Shown here: positions 10,008 through 18,218 of the stretch, one piece after another
How the letters are laid out: each line of letters opens with the position of its first letter
How positions within the stretch are numbered: the stretch's first letter is position 1
NCBI RefSeq assembly: GCF_022354825.1
Contig: NZ_CP031168.1
Span: forward strand, 1 to 64,000
Direction of reading: 5' to 3'
Source of the DNA: Paenibacillus sp. H1-7
GTDB taxonomy: Bacteria > Bacillota > Bacilli > Paenibacillales > NBRC-103111
Length of the DNA: 64,000 nucleotides
Notes under the pieces: generated by a model
What the model saw: only the letters and a program-made list of their open reading frames with translations
The model's database searches: none
Told to the model about the DNA's origin: nothing
Translations under genes and position numbers: made by a program

Positions 10008-10063
10008 GTAGCATACCTTGGTATTGCCGATGGGTTTGGGGCAGACTAGGTATGCTACTTTTT
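10008..10063 (+). terminator. Intrinsic terminator after parB
   Basis: GTAGCATACCT (10008-10018) and AGGTATGCTAC (10048-10058) form a perfect 11-bp stem, followed by TTTTT. It ends the parAB transcript just before the next gene. Confidence 0.85.
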
Positions 10064-10081
10064 GTGAAGGAAGGTGCAATT

Positions 10082-11236
10082 ATGCAAGTAGCTTACTTGG
10101 ATCACGCGGCATCGTCATGGCCCAAACCTCCTGAAGTTTTGGAGGCGATGCAGGATTGTATGCTTCACTACGCCGCCAACCCCGGAAGAGGCAGCCATCA
10201 GATGGCTGTTAAGGCGAGCCGGACTTTATTTGAGACCAGGAAAAATTTGGCGAAATTGTTCGCTGTGAAAAACCCCAACGATATTTCTTTTGCGCTAAAT
10301 ACGACAATGGCTTTGAATCAAGCGATCAAAGGGTTTGTAAAAGAAGGCGCGCATGTCATATGCACTTCCGTGGAGCATAATTCGGTGCGCCGGCCATTGG
10401 AGTTTCTACGGAAAACCAAAGGAATTACGATCACCTATGTCCCGACGAATGAAAGAGGCGAGTTGAATATCGACGATGTCTCCGCCGCGGTAACCGATAA
10501 AACGTCCTTGTTGGTGTGCAGTCATAGCTCAAATCTATTAGGCTCGATTCTTCCTGTGGAGCAAATGGGTGAATTGTGTAAGCAAAAGGGGATCACCTTC
10601 CTTGTTGATGCCGCCCAAACTGCCGGAACGATTGATATTGATGTCGGGCGGATGGGGATCCACATGCTTGCCTTCCCTGGTCATAAAGGGCTCCTAGGAC
10701 CGCAAGGAACCGGCGGCTTATATATTGCTCCGGAACTGGATCTGGAGCCTTTGCTCCAAGGGGGGACCGGAAGCCAATCGGAAGCGGTCGATCAACCGAC
10801 AGTGAGACCGGACCGGTACGAATCGGGAACGCAAAATACGGTAGGAATCGCCGGATTGAACGAAGGAGTCAAGTTTGTTCTCAAGGAAACGCCGGAGAAA
10901 ATACATAAAAAAGAATGGCTGCAGACCCAGGCGATGATGTCCGGGCTTATGGGAATTGAAGGGATCAAGCTCCTCGGTCCGGATTTGGGGCAAAATAAAA
11001 CGGGAATCGTCACCTTTACCGTCAATGAAGCGGATTCGTCCGAGGTCGCTTTTATACTGGATCATTCATTTCAGATTGCGGTGCGATCCGGATTTCACTG
11101 CTCTCCATTGGCGCATGAAAGTGCAGGTACGATGGAACGAGGGGCGGTCCGGGCAAGTGTTGGGTATTTTACTACCGATGAAGAAGTGGAGCGATTGGTG
11201 AACGCGGTGAAGGAAATCGCCCAACATTTGAAATAA
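10082..11236 (+). CDS. Cysteine desulfurase family protein (class V aminotransferase)
   Basis: This PLP enzyme of the NifS/Csd type probably mobilises sulfur from cysteine. The 384-residue form starting at ATG 10082 is preferred because GAAGGAAGG lies just upstream; an in-frame ATG at 10001 would read through the parB terminator. Visible residues are His99 (EHNS), Asp176 (VDAAQT), the PLP lysine Lys202 (FPGHKG) and the catalytic cysteine Cys340 in RSGFHC. The gene stands apart from suf or isc genes, so its sulfur acceptor is unknown. Confidence 0.9.
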   Translation: MQVAYLDHAASSWPKPPEVLEAMQDCMLHYAANPGRGSHQMAVKASRTLFETRKNLAKLFAVKNPNDISFALNTTMALNQAIKGFVKEGAHVICTSVEHNSVRRPLEFLRKTKGITITYVPTNERGELNIDDVSAAVTDKTSLLVCSHSSNLLGSILPVEQMGELCKQKGITFLVDAAQTAGTIDIDVGRMGIHMLAFPGHKGLLGPQGTGGLYIAPELDLEPLLQGGTGSQSEAVDQPTVRPDRYESGTQNTVGIAGLNEGVKFVLKETPEKIHKKEWLQTQAMMSGLMGIEGIKLLGPDLGQNKTGIVTFTVNEADSSEVAFILDHSFQIAVRSGFHCSPLAHESAGTMERGAVRASVGYFTTDEEVERLVNAVKEIAQHLK

Positions 11237-11318
11237 CAGGCATGAGTTGAGTATGATTATAAGCATGGAGTAGAGAAAGACTTAGAGATCGTGTGAATTT
11301 GCGCAGGGGGACAGGAGT

Positions 11319-11813
11319 ATGGGGGAAATACTGGAGCTGCTGGATATAAGGGTGCTGTTAATCTTTATGGCGGCTGTATTGGTTGTTTTTTTAATTATTG
11401 TACTTGTATTATCGAGCAAGCTGAAAAAGCTTCGTAAAACCTATCTTACTATGCTGAATGGAGATTCCGGAATCAATGTAGAGGGTGCACTGCTTGAGAT
11501 TCAGGCTAAGATGGCCGAAATGCAGCAGCAAACAGAAAAATCCCAGCAAGAAATTACCGGGATCGTCCGTCACATGAAGAAAATGAAGTCCAACATCGGT
11601 GTTCATCGATATAATGCGTTCGCTCAAAACGGCAGCGACCTCAGCTTCTCGGTAGCTATTCTGGACGAGGAGCTCGACGGTGTCGTATTGACCGGCATTC
11701 ACAACCGCGAAGAAACGTATGTATATGCCAAGCCGGTTGCGCAAGGAACTTCGCAATACGTTCTTTCACCGGAAGAGAAGGAAGCTATCCATCGAGTCGG
11801 GCAAAAGAAGTAG
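11319..11813 (+). CDS. DUF4446 family membrane protein
   Basis: The 164-residue protein has one N-terminal membrane helix (about residues 10-32), a coiled-coil-like stretch rich in Gln, Glu and Lys (about 55-90), and a C-terminal domain with the NIGVHRYNAF motif that identifies DUF4446. It is commonly found next to the parAB block in Bacillota; its function is unknown. Its 3' end overlaps the convergent yyaC gene by 29 bases. Confidence 0.88.
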   Translation: MGEILELLDIRVLLIFMAAVLVVFLIIVLVLSSKLKKLRKTYLTMLNGDSGINVEGALLEIQAKMAEMQQQTEKSQQEITGIVRHMKKMKSNIGVHRYNAFAQNGSDLSFSVAILDEELDGVVLTGIHNREETYVYAKPVAQGTSQYVLSPEEKEAIHRVGQKK

Positions 11814-12411
11814 CCGTCATTTGCTTCAGATTGCTTATAGCTACATGGAATGATTTGGATATGACCTCGGACATGCTCATAACCAGGCTTAAACGAGTAT
11901 TTTGCAATACAAAATATTCCATAAAGCCGCCAACGTTGACAATTCCTGTAATGTGCATGTTTCCAACCGGGGGCAAGTCTTTATTGACACCGGCACCGGG
12001 CTTGACCGGTCCATCGCCGATCTGAATGCAGCCGACGCTGGTCAATTGACCGAGACAGGCATCAATAGCGATAATAAACGGATTCGTGAATCGTTCCTGT
12101 ACCGAGTTCAACGTTTCTTTCAAATTCATGGCGTGAACGGGCTGATCCAGCGTGCCGTAGAGATGAAGGCCTTCCAAATGGTATTTCTTCAACTGGGTTC
12201 CGACCAAGGGCCCCAAGGAGTCGCCGGTCGAACGGTCTGTGCCTACACAAATAATAATGATAGGCTGATGAGAAGGAATTTGCGCTAAAATGGAAGAGAG
12301 CTTGCCGGACAAGATTTCGATAATGTTGCTTTCGGTATGCTGTACCTTCAACGATTCGGTCATTCCGGCTTCTTGCGGCGCTGCTTGATCTCTATGAAAA
12401 GGCAGTTTCAT
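11785..12411 (-). CDS. yyaC: Spore protease YyaC (HybD/GPR-like fold)
   Basis: YyaC belongs to a sporulation-associated peptidase-like family related to germination protease GPR. The 208-residue product contains the family signatures CVGTDRSTGDSLGPLVG, AIDACLG and GAGVNKDLPPVG. I start it at the second in-frame ATG (12411) because GGAGGG sits seven bases upstream; the ATG five codons earlier (12426) lacks a ribosome binding site. Its presence indicates an endospore former. It converges on and slightly overlaps the DUF4446 gene. Confidence 0.9.
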   Translation of the reverse strand: MKLPFHRDQAAPQEAGMTESLKVQHTESNIIEILSGKLSSILAQIPSHQPIIIICVGTDRSTGDSLGPLVGTQLKKYHLEGLHLYGTLDQPVHAMNLKETLNSVQERFTNPFIIAIDACLGQLTSVGCIQIGDGPVKPGAGVNKDLPPVGNMHITGIVNVGGFMEYFVLQNTRLSLVMSMSEVISKSFHVAISNLKQMTATSFARLDG

Positions 12412-12519
12412 ATAATAACCCTCCATTTACTAGGAGCATAAGAACGTTTTTACTAGTATACGGAAAGAGATAGCGAAATATACGTAGCCTTGGAAATTAA
12501 AGTAGAGGAGGCCGGGAGC

Positions 12520-12762
12520 ATGCTGCTGATGGCATTCGATTCGACTCAACAGGCGCTGCGGGCCGAAATGCTGCTGGAATATGCCTATATCGAGAACGAT
12601 ATGTGTCCGACGCCCAAACAAATTACGGCCGGCTGCGCGTTATCCCTCGAGTTTCCCGAAGAAGATTTTGAGAGGGTAAAGCTCATTGTGAGAGAAGAAC
12701 GAGTCGAGATCCGGGGCATCTATTCCAAAGTGGGCGATCAATATGTTAACATGGAATTATAA
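12520..12762 (+). CDS. DUF3343 domain-containing protein
   Basis: This small protein of 80 residues has the DUF3343 pattern: MAFDSTQQALRAEMLL, then PTPKQITAGCALSL with a conserved Gly-Cys, then a short C-terminal region. The family has been proposed to act as a selenium/sulfur carrier-like protein; that role is not shown by this sequence. The ATG at 12520 follows GAGGAGG by eight bases and is preferred over the upstream TTG at 12490. It is followed closely by the MscS gene. Confidence 0.85.
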   Translation: MLLMAFDSTQQALRAEMLLEYAYIENDMCPTPKQITAGCALSLEFPEEDFERVKLIVREERVEIRGIYSKVGDQYVNMEL

Positions 12763-12774
12763 GGTGGTGTAGGC

Positions 12775-13695
12775 ATGGATCAGTGGGTCAATCTGTTCCT
12801 TGCTAATGAGAACGCGGGAGCGAGCTTAACAGCATTGGAGAACCTCAAAGAACAAGTCGTTAACTATGTTTCGAATCCTGCAGTATGGACTACTATATTA
12901 TTTACTATTATAAAAATCGTTTTTATTTTCATCGCCTGCCGCATCGTGATCAAAATTGCCAATAAAGCACTGGAGCATATGCTCGTAGAGCGGGAGAAAA
13001 GTCCGTTGAAGTTCGATACAAGGCGAACTAAGACTATTGGCAAGCTGATTGGCAATATCGTGAAATATGTCGTCAATTTCATCATGATTTTGATGATTCT
13101 GAATCAATTCGGGATCCGTCTCGAGCCGTTGCTGGCCGGAGCCGGCGTTGTGGGCTTGGCAGTAGGCTTCGGGGCGCAAAGCCTGGTTAAGGACGTTATC
13201 ACCGGATTTTTCATCATATTCGAGGATCAGTTCGCCGTAGGCGACGTTATCCAGACCGGTACGTTCAAAGGCACGGTGGAAGAAATAGGCTTAAGGGTTA
13301 CGCGGATTCGCAGCTGGACTGGAGAAGTTCACTACATACCGAACGGCTCGATTACGCAGGTGACCAACTTCTCGGTCAATAATTCGGTTGCCGTAGTCGA
13401 CGTGACCATCGCTTATGAGGAAGATATTGATAAAGCGATCCAGGTGATGAAAGAGACGGTACAGAGAAACTACGAGCACAACCTGAACATGGTGAAGGAG
13501 CCGGAGGTTCTGGGAGTGCAGTCACTGGTCGGAGCGAATGTAACGCTGCGAACCACGGTGGAATGCAAGCCGAATATGCACCCGGTGGTGGCCAGAGAGC
13601 TGTACGCCGATTTGAAAAAAGCGTTCGATGCCCACGGAATCGACATTCCGTATCCGCGGGTCGTCAATTATCATAAGAATGAAAAGGGGGAGTGA
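12775..13695 (+). CDS. Small-conductance mechanosensitive channel, MscS family
   Basis: The channel relieves turgor during hypo-osmotic shock. The 306-residue protein has an N-terminal segment, membrane helices around residues 38-58 and 82-105, and the pore-lining Gly/Ala-rich helix GAGVVGLAVGFGAQSLVKD (about 121-140), then the beta domain (FEDQFAVGDVI) and C-terminal alpha/beta domain. This is the compact YkuT/MscS type. It lies 12 bp after the DUF3343 gene and 3 bp before a DUF951 gene, so the three are likely co-transcribed. Confidence 0.93.
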   Translation: MDQWVNLFLANENAGASLTALENLKEQVVNYVSNPAVWTTILFTIIKIVFIFIACRIVIKIANKALEHMLVEREKSPLKFDTRRTKTIGKLIGNIVKYVVNFIMILMILNQFGIRLEPLLAGAGVVGLAVGFGAQSLVKDVITGFFIIFEDQFAVGDVIQTGTFKGTVEEIGLRVTRIRSWTGEVHYIPNGSITQVTNFSVNNSVAVVDVTIAYEEDIDKAIQVMKETVQRNYEHNLNMVKEPEVLGVQSLVGANVTLRTTVECKPNMHPVVARELYADLKKAFDAHGIDIPYPRVVNYHKNEKGE

Positions 13696-13698
13696 GCT

Positions 13699-13929
13699 AT
13701 GGAAAGAAAGCAATATCAGCTTGGCGATATCGTTCAAATGAAGAAGCCTCACCCCTGCGGCAGCAATGAAATGGAAATTATTCGTCTAGGGATGGATATC
13801 CGAATCAAGTGTGTGGGATGCAAGCATAGTGTATTGGTTCCGCGGGCGAAATTCGAAAGCAAGCTGAAAAAAGTGCTGCGGTCGAATCCGGGTGCCTCAC
13901 AGCAGAACGGACCTTATTCCATGGAGTAA
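13699..13929 (+). CDS. DUF951 domain-containing protein
   Basis: This 76-residue protein has the DUF951 signature: an N-terminal YQLGDIVQMKKPHPCGSNE segment, then IIRLGMDIRIKCVGCKHSVLVPRAKFE. Cysteines in HPCG and CVGC could bind a metal. DUF951 genes very often sit beside an mscS-type gene at this chromosomal position, as here. Function unknown. Preceded by GGGGGAG as ribosome binding site. Confidence 0.88.
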   Translation: MERKQYQLGDIVQMKKPHPCGSNEMEIIRLGMDIRIKCVGCKHSVLVPRAKFESKLKKVLRSNPGASQQNGPYSME

Positions 13930-14076
13930 AAAAGACAGCATCATAAAGGGAGCGGACGCAAAGATGACGTTCGTTCCTTATTTGTTTACTGGATAAAATG
14001 TGAAGAAAATTATCGATCATAAGTATTGCAATTCGATATGCATTTATGATATTATAACACTTGTCCCTTTTAATGC

Positions 14077-14167
14077 GGAAAGGTACCCAAGAGGCCCAAG
14101 GGGGCTGACTCGAAATCAGCTAGGCGGCGCAAGCCGTGCGTGGGTTCGAATCCCACTCTTTCCGCCA
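14077..14167 (+). tRNA. tRNA-Ser (anticodon CGA)
   Basis: The sequence folds as a class II tRNA: a seven-pair acceptor stem starting GGAAAGG, a D arm with CCC/GGG, an anticodon stem GCTGA/TCAGC with loop CTCGAAA (anticodon CGA), a long variable arm (GGCGGCGCAAGCCGT region) and a T stem GTGGG/CCCAC around TTCGAAT. The discriminator is G (14164) and CCA is encoded (14165-14167). A possible promoter upstream reads TTGCAA then TATTAT with an 18-base spacer. A terminator follows. Confidence 0.95.
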
Positions 14168-14206
14168 CCAATTGAACGAACCCGCAGCGTGCGGTCAACT
14201 ATACAT

Positions 14207-14240
14207 AAACCTCTTGCGTTGAATGCACAGGAGGTTTTTT
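14207..14240 (+). terminator. Intrinsic terminator after tRNA-Ser
   Basis: AAACCTC (14207-14213) pairs with GAGGTTT (14231-14237) and the T run continues to 14240. Confidence 0.7.
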
Positions 14241-14347
14241 CATTTTGCGTACGCCCTACTTATAATAGTAGGAATGGAGAAACAGCAAATAAGGGAATGC
14301 AGCACATGGATGCCATTCCCTTTTAAACGAAGCTGTATGAGGTTAGG

Positions 14348-14596
14348 TTAATACCGGCTTCTCCTTCGAACGGTGAACCGGTCGACCACATAGCCGATGA
14401 CAGCCCAAGATAAAATCGTCAGCGTATACAGAATCACCGGGTTGACGTTGTTGGTGCCCCAGATCGGGTAAAACCATGCCGGTACGCTCAGGCAATAGAA
14501 CAAAATATAGATCGGTTCGATTTCATGCCCGAAATAATGAACGAGACTTAGTGCTGCGCCTATGGCGGCGCACAGTGCAGTTATAGGGTATCGCAT
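14348..14596 (-). CDS. Small membrane protein of unknown function
   Basis: The 82-residue product starting MRYPITALCAAIG is hydrophobic with about three potential membrane helices and a basic C-terminal tail (VVDRFTVRRRSRY). The ATG at 14596 follows AGGAG by nine bases on the minus strand; a longer in-frame reading to 14689 has no ribosome binding site. It lies downstream of and on the same strand as yjzC. I do not recognise the family. Confidence 0.6.
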   Translation of the reverse strand: MRYPITALCAAIGAALSLVHYFGHEIEPIYILFYCLSVPAWFYPIWGTNNVNPVILYTLTILSWAVIGYVVDRFTVRRRSRY

Positions 14597-14697
14597 CGCG
14601 GTATGCTCCTTTTGGATGAAATGAGGGTTGGTCTCCCTCCGCACGTGGGTACCCAGATAGGCATCGGCGGAGAGAGGGTAATGAATCACGAATAAGG

Positions 14698-14877
14698 CTA
14701 GTACTTACGCTTCCACTTCCGGTTATGATTGGAGGTTTCCGGGAATTTGTCGCCTTTTTTCAAGTTGATGATTTTGGGATTGTTAATTCCCATGTGAAAG
14801 GCATTTTCCCCGATCTCCATATATTCGCCGTCGTTGGGAGCGGTGTCTCCAGGACTAAACTGGCTCCATTCGCCCAT
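14698..14877 (-). CDS. yjzC: YjzC family protein
   Basis: This is a 59-residue protein starting MGEWSQFSPGDTAPNDGEY and ending FPETSNHNRKWKRKY. It matches the YjzC pattern (GDxAPNDGxYxEIGE, then NNPK, then FPETxNHNRxWxRK). YjzC is a small conserved protein of Bacillus and relatives, of unknown function. AGGAGG lies upstream of the ATG on the minus strand (around 14888). It is divergent from rpsF, about 250 bp away. Confidence 0.85.
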   Translation of the reverse strand: MGEWSQFSPGDTAPNDGEYMEIGENAFHMGINNPKIINLKKGDKFPETSNHNRKWKRKY

Positions 14878-15012
14878 ATCAGGTCACCTCCTGTACGAAA
14901 GTGTAATGCTAGTTTTTCCATGCGCGGCAAAATCCATGAGCCATAATATTTACCATGCGCCGACAGGAACGTGAGGTATATCGACAAGAAATTAGTCATT
15001 TCGAAAATAAAC

Positions 15013-15041
15013 TTGTCATTGGTCTTCGATTTTGCTATAGT
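15013..15041 (+). promoter_or_regulatory. Candidate promoter of rpsF-ssb-rpsR
   Basis: TTGTCA (15013-15018) and TATAGT (15036-15041) are separated by exactly 17 bases. They lie about 90 bp upstream of the rpsF start. Confidence 0.65.
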
Positions 15042-15049
15042 ATTATGGT

Positions 15050-15129
15050 GCGAGTTTTGAAACGATAGTGAAATTCTCGCTCCTTGCTCCCTATTTGAGG
15101 GGGCCGTTAGTCCAAAAGGAGGTGAAACC
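15050..15129 (+). promoter_or_regulatory. Candidate S6:S18 autoregulatory leader of rpsF
   Basis: The leader can fold as a first stem GCGAG/CTCGC (15050-15054 with 15076-15080) followed by TCCTT (15081-15085) pairing with AAGGA (15116-15120), which is part of the rpsF ribosome binding site. The second stem encloses a C-rich/G-rich hairpin with an unpaired CCG near 15104. A CCG-containing leader bound by the S6:S18 complex is known for many bacterial rpsF operons. The pairing is my reading; it has not been folded computationally. Confidence 0.45.
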
Positions 15130-15414
15130 ATGCGCAAATATGAAGTAATGTACATCATTCGTCCGGACATTGAACAAGATGTTGTTCAAGCTACGATTGA
15201 GAAGTTCCAAGGCATCATCAACAACGGTGGAGAAATTACTAAGCACGATGTAATGGGTAAACGCCGTCTTGCGTATGAGATCAACAAGTTCCGCGATGGC
15301 CACTATGTGTTAGTTCATTTCAACGCTAACAACGAGGTTATTTCCGAGCTTGACCGCGTGATGAAGATTTCCGACGAAATCATTCGTTACATGATCGTTA
15401 AAGACGTAGCGTAG
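15130..15414 (+). CDS. rpsF: 30S ribosomal protein S6
   Basis: S6 binds 16S rRNA together with S18 in the platform of the small subunit. The 94-residue product begins MRKYEVMYIIRPD and contains GKRRLAYEINKFRDGHYV, which are typical S6 features, at normal length. A strong AAAGGAGGTGA ribosome binding site precedes the ATG. It is first in the conserved rpsF-ssb-rpsR operon. Confidence 0.97.
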   Translation: MRKYEVMYIIRPDIEQDVVQATIEKFQGIINNGGEITKHDVMGKRRLAYEINKFRDGHYVLVHFNANNEVISELDRVMKISDEIIRYMIVKDVA

Positions 15415-15459
15415 GACAAGGCATACGTGCCGTAATTGACATGCTGGGAGGGTAATAGG

Positions 15460-15960
15460 TTGCTAAATCGTGTGATTCTGATTGGAAGGCTGACTCGTGA
15501 CCCTGAATTGCGTTATACCCCGTCAGGCGTTGCCGTGACGACATTTACGCTTGCTGTGGATCGTCCTTTTACGAACCAGCAGAAAGAGCGTGAAGCGGAC
15601 TTTATCAATATTGTGACATGGCGTCAGCTTGCTGAAACCTGTGCCAATTATTTGCGTAAAGGCCGTTTGGCTGCTGTAGAAGGCCGGATACAAGTGCGTA
15701 ACTACGATAATAACGAAGGCCGGCGCGTTTATGTGACGGAAGTTATTGCGGATAATGTTCGTTTCTTGGAATCTGCTAACAGCGGCGGCGGGAACCGTGA
15801 AGAAGGAATGAGTGGCGGCGGTTATGGTGGCCCGGGACCGCAAGGTCAAGGTCAACAAGGTCAAAGTCAACAGCGTTACGGCGGAGCGCGCGACAATCAA
15901 GATCCGTTCCAGGATGACGGAAGACCGATTGATATTTCCGATGATGATTTGCCATTCTAA
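15460..15960 (+). CDS. ssb: Single-stranded DNA-binding protein SSB
   Basis: SSB coats single-stranded DNA in replication and repair. The 166-residue form begins at TTG 15460 ([17 protein letters not shown]), eight bases after GGGAGG; an in-frame ATG at 15436 gives an atypical N-terminus and is rejected. An OB fold (about 1-105) is followed by a Gly/Gln-rich linker and the acidic tail DDDLPF that recruits partner proteins. It is in the rpsF-ssb-rpsR operon. Confidence 0.96.
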   Translation: MLNRVILIGRLTRDPELRYTPSGVAVTTFTLAVDRPFTNQQKEREADFINIVTWRQLAETCANYLRKGRLAAVEGRIQVRNYDNNEGRRVYVTEVIADNVRFLESANSGGGNREEGMSGGGYGGPGPQGQGQQGQSQQRYGGARDNQDPFQDDGRPIDISDDDLPF

Positions 15961-15980
15961 CGTAGAAAGGACTGAATACG

Positions 15981-16268
15981 ATGGGCTTTCAAAGAAGAGA
16001 CAACGGCGGCGAAGAGCGCGGTGAGCGTAAATTCGGCGGTCGTGGTGGTAAAAAAGGCGGCAAGCGCCGTAAAGTGTGTTACTTTACTGTAAACAAAATC
16101 AAACACATTGACTATAAAGACATCGAAACGCTCAAGAAGTTTATCTCGGAGCGCGGCAAGATTCTTCCTCGCCGTGTAACAGGAACTTCCGCTAAGTACC
16201 AACGTATGCTGACGATTGCGATCAAACGCTCCCGTCAAGTAGCGTTGTTGCCTTACACAACTGAGTAG
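15981..16268 (+). CDS. rpsR: 30S ribosomal protein S18
   Basis: S18 pairs with S6 on the small-subunit platform. The 95-residue protein has a Gly/Arg/Lys-rich N-terminal extension of about 30 residues and then the canonical core [17 protein letters not shown] and [17 protein letters not shown] is the usual start of the conserved domain. It is the last gene of the rpsF operon and is followed by a terminator. Confidence 0.97.
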   Translation: MGFQRRDNGGEERGERKFGGRGGKKGGKRRKVCYFTVNKIKHIDYKDIETLKKFISERGKILPRRVTGTSAKYQRMLTIAIKRSRQVALLPYTTE

Positions 16269-16283
16269 TAGATGGACGGAAGA

Positions 16284-16313
16284 AGACAGTCGGGATACCG
16301 GCTGTCTTTTTTT
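16284..16313 (+). terminator. Intrinsic terminator after rpsR
   Basis: AGACAGTCGG (16284-16293) pairs with CCGGCTGTCT (16298-16307) with one T-G wobble and a four-base loop; seven T follow. Confidence 0.85.
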
Positions 16314-16495
16314 ATTGGGTGGGTGGAGTTATTTTTACCGGGTGGAGGGACTAACTGGGAAAGGTGAACCTGTCGAGCACATCTGGTAAAATAAAAGGGA
16401 TCTGCAAAGAGGCGTTGTATATCTTCGGCTCCCATCATAGTGTATTATGAAGAAGGCAGCGCCATGGAAGTTAAGAAGGAGAAAGGGTGGCTTAG

Positions 16496-16912
16496 GTGAA
16501 TATCGCGTTTTTTCTACTGCCTAAAGATGACGTCATTTATTTATCCCCTCATTCAACGATGCGTCAGGCATTGGAGCGTATGGAATACCACCGCTACTCG
16601 GCGGTGCCGTTAATCGATGACAACGGCAAATACGCCGGTACGATAACCGAGGGCGACCTGTTATGGAAGCTGAAGCATTCGCCTGAGATCGGGTTCGAGA
16701 ATACTCATAAAGTACAGCTGAAGGACGTTCCGCAGCATATGCATATTAAGCCGGTCCGGATCGATCAGCAGATGCAGGATCTAATTACGCTGGCTACCAA
16801 TCAGAATTACGTTCCCGTTATCGACGATAATGAGGTATTCATAGGCATTATCCGCCGAAGAGAGATCATCGATTATTGCTTCAAGCTTTGGCAGGCAGAA
16901 CAAAAGGTTTGA
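16496..16912 (+). CDS. Tandem CBS domain protein
   Basis: The 138-residue protein consists of two CBS modules: the first around residues 15-60 (SAVPLIDDNGKYAGTITEGDL), the second around 80-130 (VPVIDDNEVFIGIIRRREI). Such stand-alone CBS pairs bind adenine nucleotides and in some Firmicutes bind c-di-AMP. The GTG start lies downstream of AAGGAG. gdpP, the c-di-AMP phosphodiesterase gene, is nearby, but ligand identity cannot be read from this sequence. Confidence 0.85.
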   Translation: MNIAFFLLPKDDVIYLSPHSTMRQALERMEYHRYSAVPLIDDNGKYAGTITEGDLLWKLKHSPEIGFENTHKVQLKDVPQHMHIKPVRIDQQMQDLITLATNQNYVPVIDDNEVFIGIIRRREIIDYCFKLWQAEQKV

Positions 16913-16964
16913 AATTGTGGTATAATTAACTAAGTGTCGGTTATAGAGAAAGGCGGCTTGTCCA

Positions 16965-17267
16965 ATGGATCGGGATATGGATTTGGCAAAGCGGGCCAAG
17001 ATCATTGAATGGCTGAAAACAGAGCTCGTCGATCAAATGGCACATTTGTTAAAAGGCATATGGGAAGGAAGCCATCATAAAATTATAGACGGTTTAGCAA
17101 GCCTTGTTGCCTGCTGCTATATTCTTGGAAGGCGTCTCGGCATCTCCCTGCGCAGTTTAGACGAAGCGGTTTTGGAGAAAATGAAGAAGCATAGGCAAGA
17201 TGGGCACCAATTGGAAGAATGGTACGGCGATATTTCCGCTTTGGAAGAACATTTGCGTAAGAGGTGA
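16965..17267 (+). CDS. MazG-like family protein
   Basis: The 100-residue, mostly helical protein resembles the small MazG-like proteins encoded beside the DUF2232 gene in Paenibacillus-type genomes. It has an acidic/His-containing segment (WEGSHHKIIDGLASLVACCY) rather than the full ExxE-12-ExxD motif of classical MazG, so pyrophosphatase activity is uncertain. Its stop overlaps the start of the next gene by four bases. Confidence 0.65.
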   Translation: MDRDMDLAKRAKIIEWLKTELVDQMAHLLKGIWEGSHHKIIDGLASLVACCYILGRRLGISLRSLDEAVLEKMKKHRQDGHQLEEWYGDISALEEHLRKR

Positions 17268-18196
17268 AGGTGTTGGGGAAGAGTTCCGTACGAATGCTAG
17301 GCTGGAGTGCAGCGACAATCTTACTGCTGCTTTCGGTTATTACGCCGCTTAGTATTATTACATTCAGTTTATTGATGATTCCGGTCGTCGTTCAGTTCGT
17401 AAAGCTGGATACGAAGCGGTTTCTGCTCCATTACGGCGTGAGCCTGGCCATAGTGTACGTGCTGACCTCCTTGTTTTTGGTAGGATGGGTGGGCGTGCTG
17501 CTCGTGTCGATGTCGCTGTTCTTTTTGCCTCCAGTCATCCAGATGGGCAATCTGTATAAGAAACGGGCCGCAGCCCGTACGGTACTGACGGCCGGAACGG
17601 TGACTTTGCTGGCCGAGATGCTGTTAAGCCTTGTAGTCAGTTATATGTTCGGATTTAATATTATCGATAAAATCAAGCAGTTTATGACGGAGAGCATCAA
17701 CACGCTGCCGGATCAGCTGAAAGGCATGGTAGCGCTGGACCAGGATGTTCTTGTCCAGCTGATGAGCCAAATGCTGCCGCTGTACATGATAGGGATTTCC
17801 TTATTCCTCATCGTCATCACGCATTGGCTGTCGAGAAAAATATTGAACCGTTCCGGAGAATCGATTCCTGCATTCAAGCCGATTCGCGAATGGATGCTGC
17901 CGCGGTCGTTCGTATGGTATTATATGATCGCTTTGTTTATGGAATTTTTCGTTAAAGATACGAATTCGATGCTGTTCACCATATTGATTAACCTGCTGCC
18001 GCTGCTGACAGCTGCTTTTGCAATACAAGCACTAGCGTTTTTGTTTTTCGTGGTTCATACGAATCGTTGGAATCGGGCGCTGCCTATCGGCGGCATCGTG
18101 CTGCTGTTCATTTTCCCTCCGGCCTACTTCATCTTCAGTATGCTAGGCGTGTTTGACGTAGCCTTTCCGATCCGTGAACGAATGACGCGAAAATAA
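17264..18196 (+). CDS. DUF2232 (YybS-like) multi-pass membrane protein
   Basis: The 310-residue protein is predominantly hydrophobic with about eight likely membrane helices, and matches the YybS/DUF2232 family that lies immediately upstream of gdpP and rplI in Bacillus. The start is GTG overlapping the previous stop; a TTG at 17273 is an alternative. Function unknown; some family members resemble energy-coupling transporter S components. Confidence 0.85.
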   Translation: MKVLGKSSVRMLGWSAATILLLLSVITPLSIITFSLLMIPVVVQFVKLDTKRFLLHYGVSLAIVYVLTSLFLVGWVGVLLVSMSLFFLPPVIQMGNLYKKRAAARTVLTAGTVTLLAEMLLSLVVSYMFGFNIIDKIKQFMTESINTLPDQLKGMVALDQDVLVQLMSQMLPLYMIGISLFLIVITHWLSRKILNRSGESIPAFKPIREWMLPRSFVWYYMIALFMEFFVKDTNSMLFTILINLLPLLTAAFAIQALAFLFFVVHTNRWNRALPIGGIVLLFIFPPAYFIFSMLGVFDVAFPIRERMTRK

Positions 18197-18218
18197 TGAT
18201 GGATTAGGAGCGAGTGGA

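Noticed and set aside
10001-10081. Extended N-terminus of the cysteine desulfurase gene
   Set aside because: It would translate the parB terminator hairpin; a good ribosome binding site supports the ATG at 10082.
14000-14326. 108-residue open frame on the plus strand
   Set aside because: It runs through the tRNA-Ser gene and its terminator, so it cannot be a normal protein gene.
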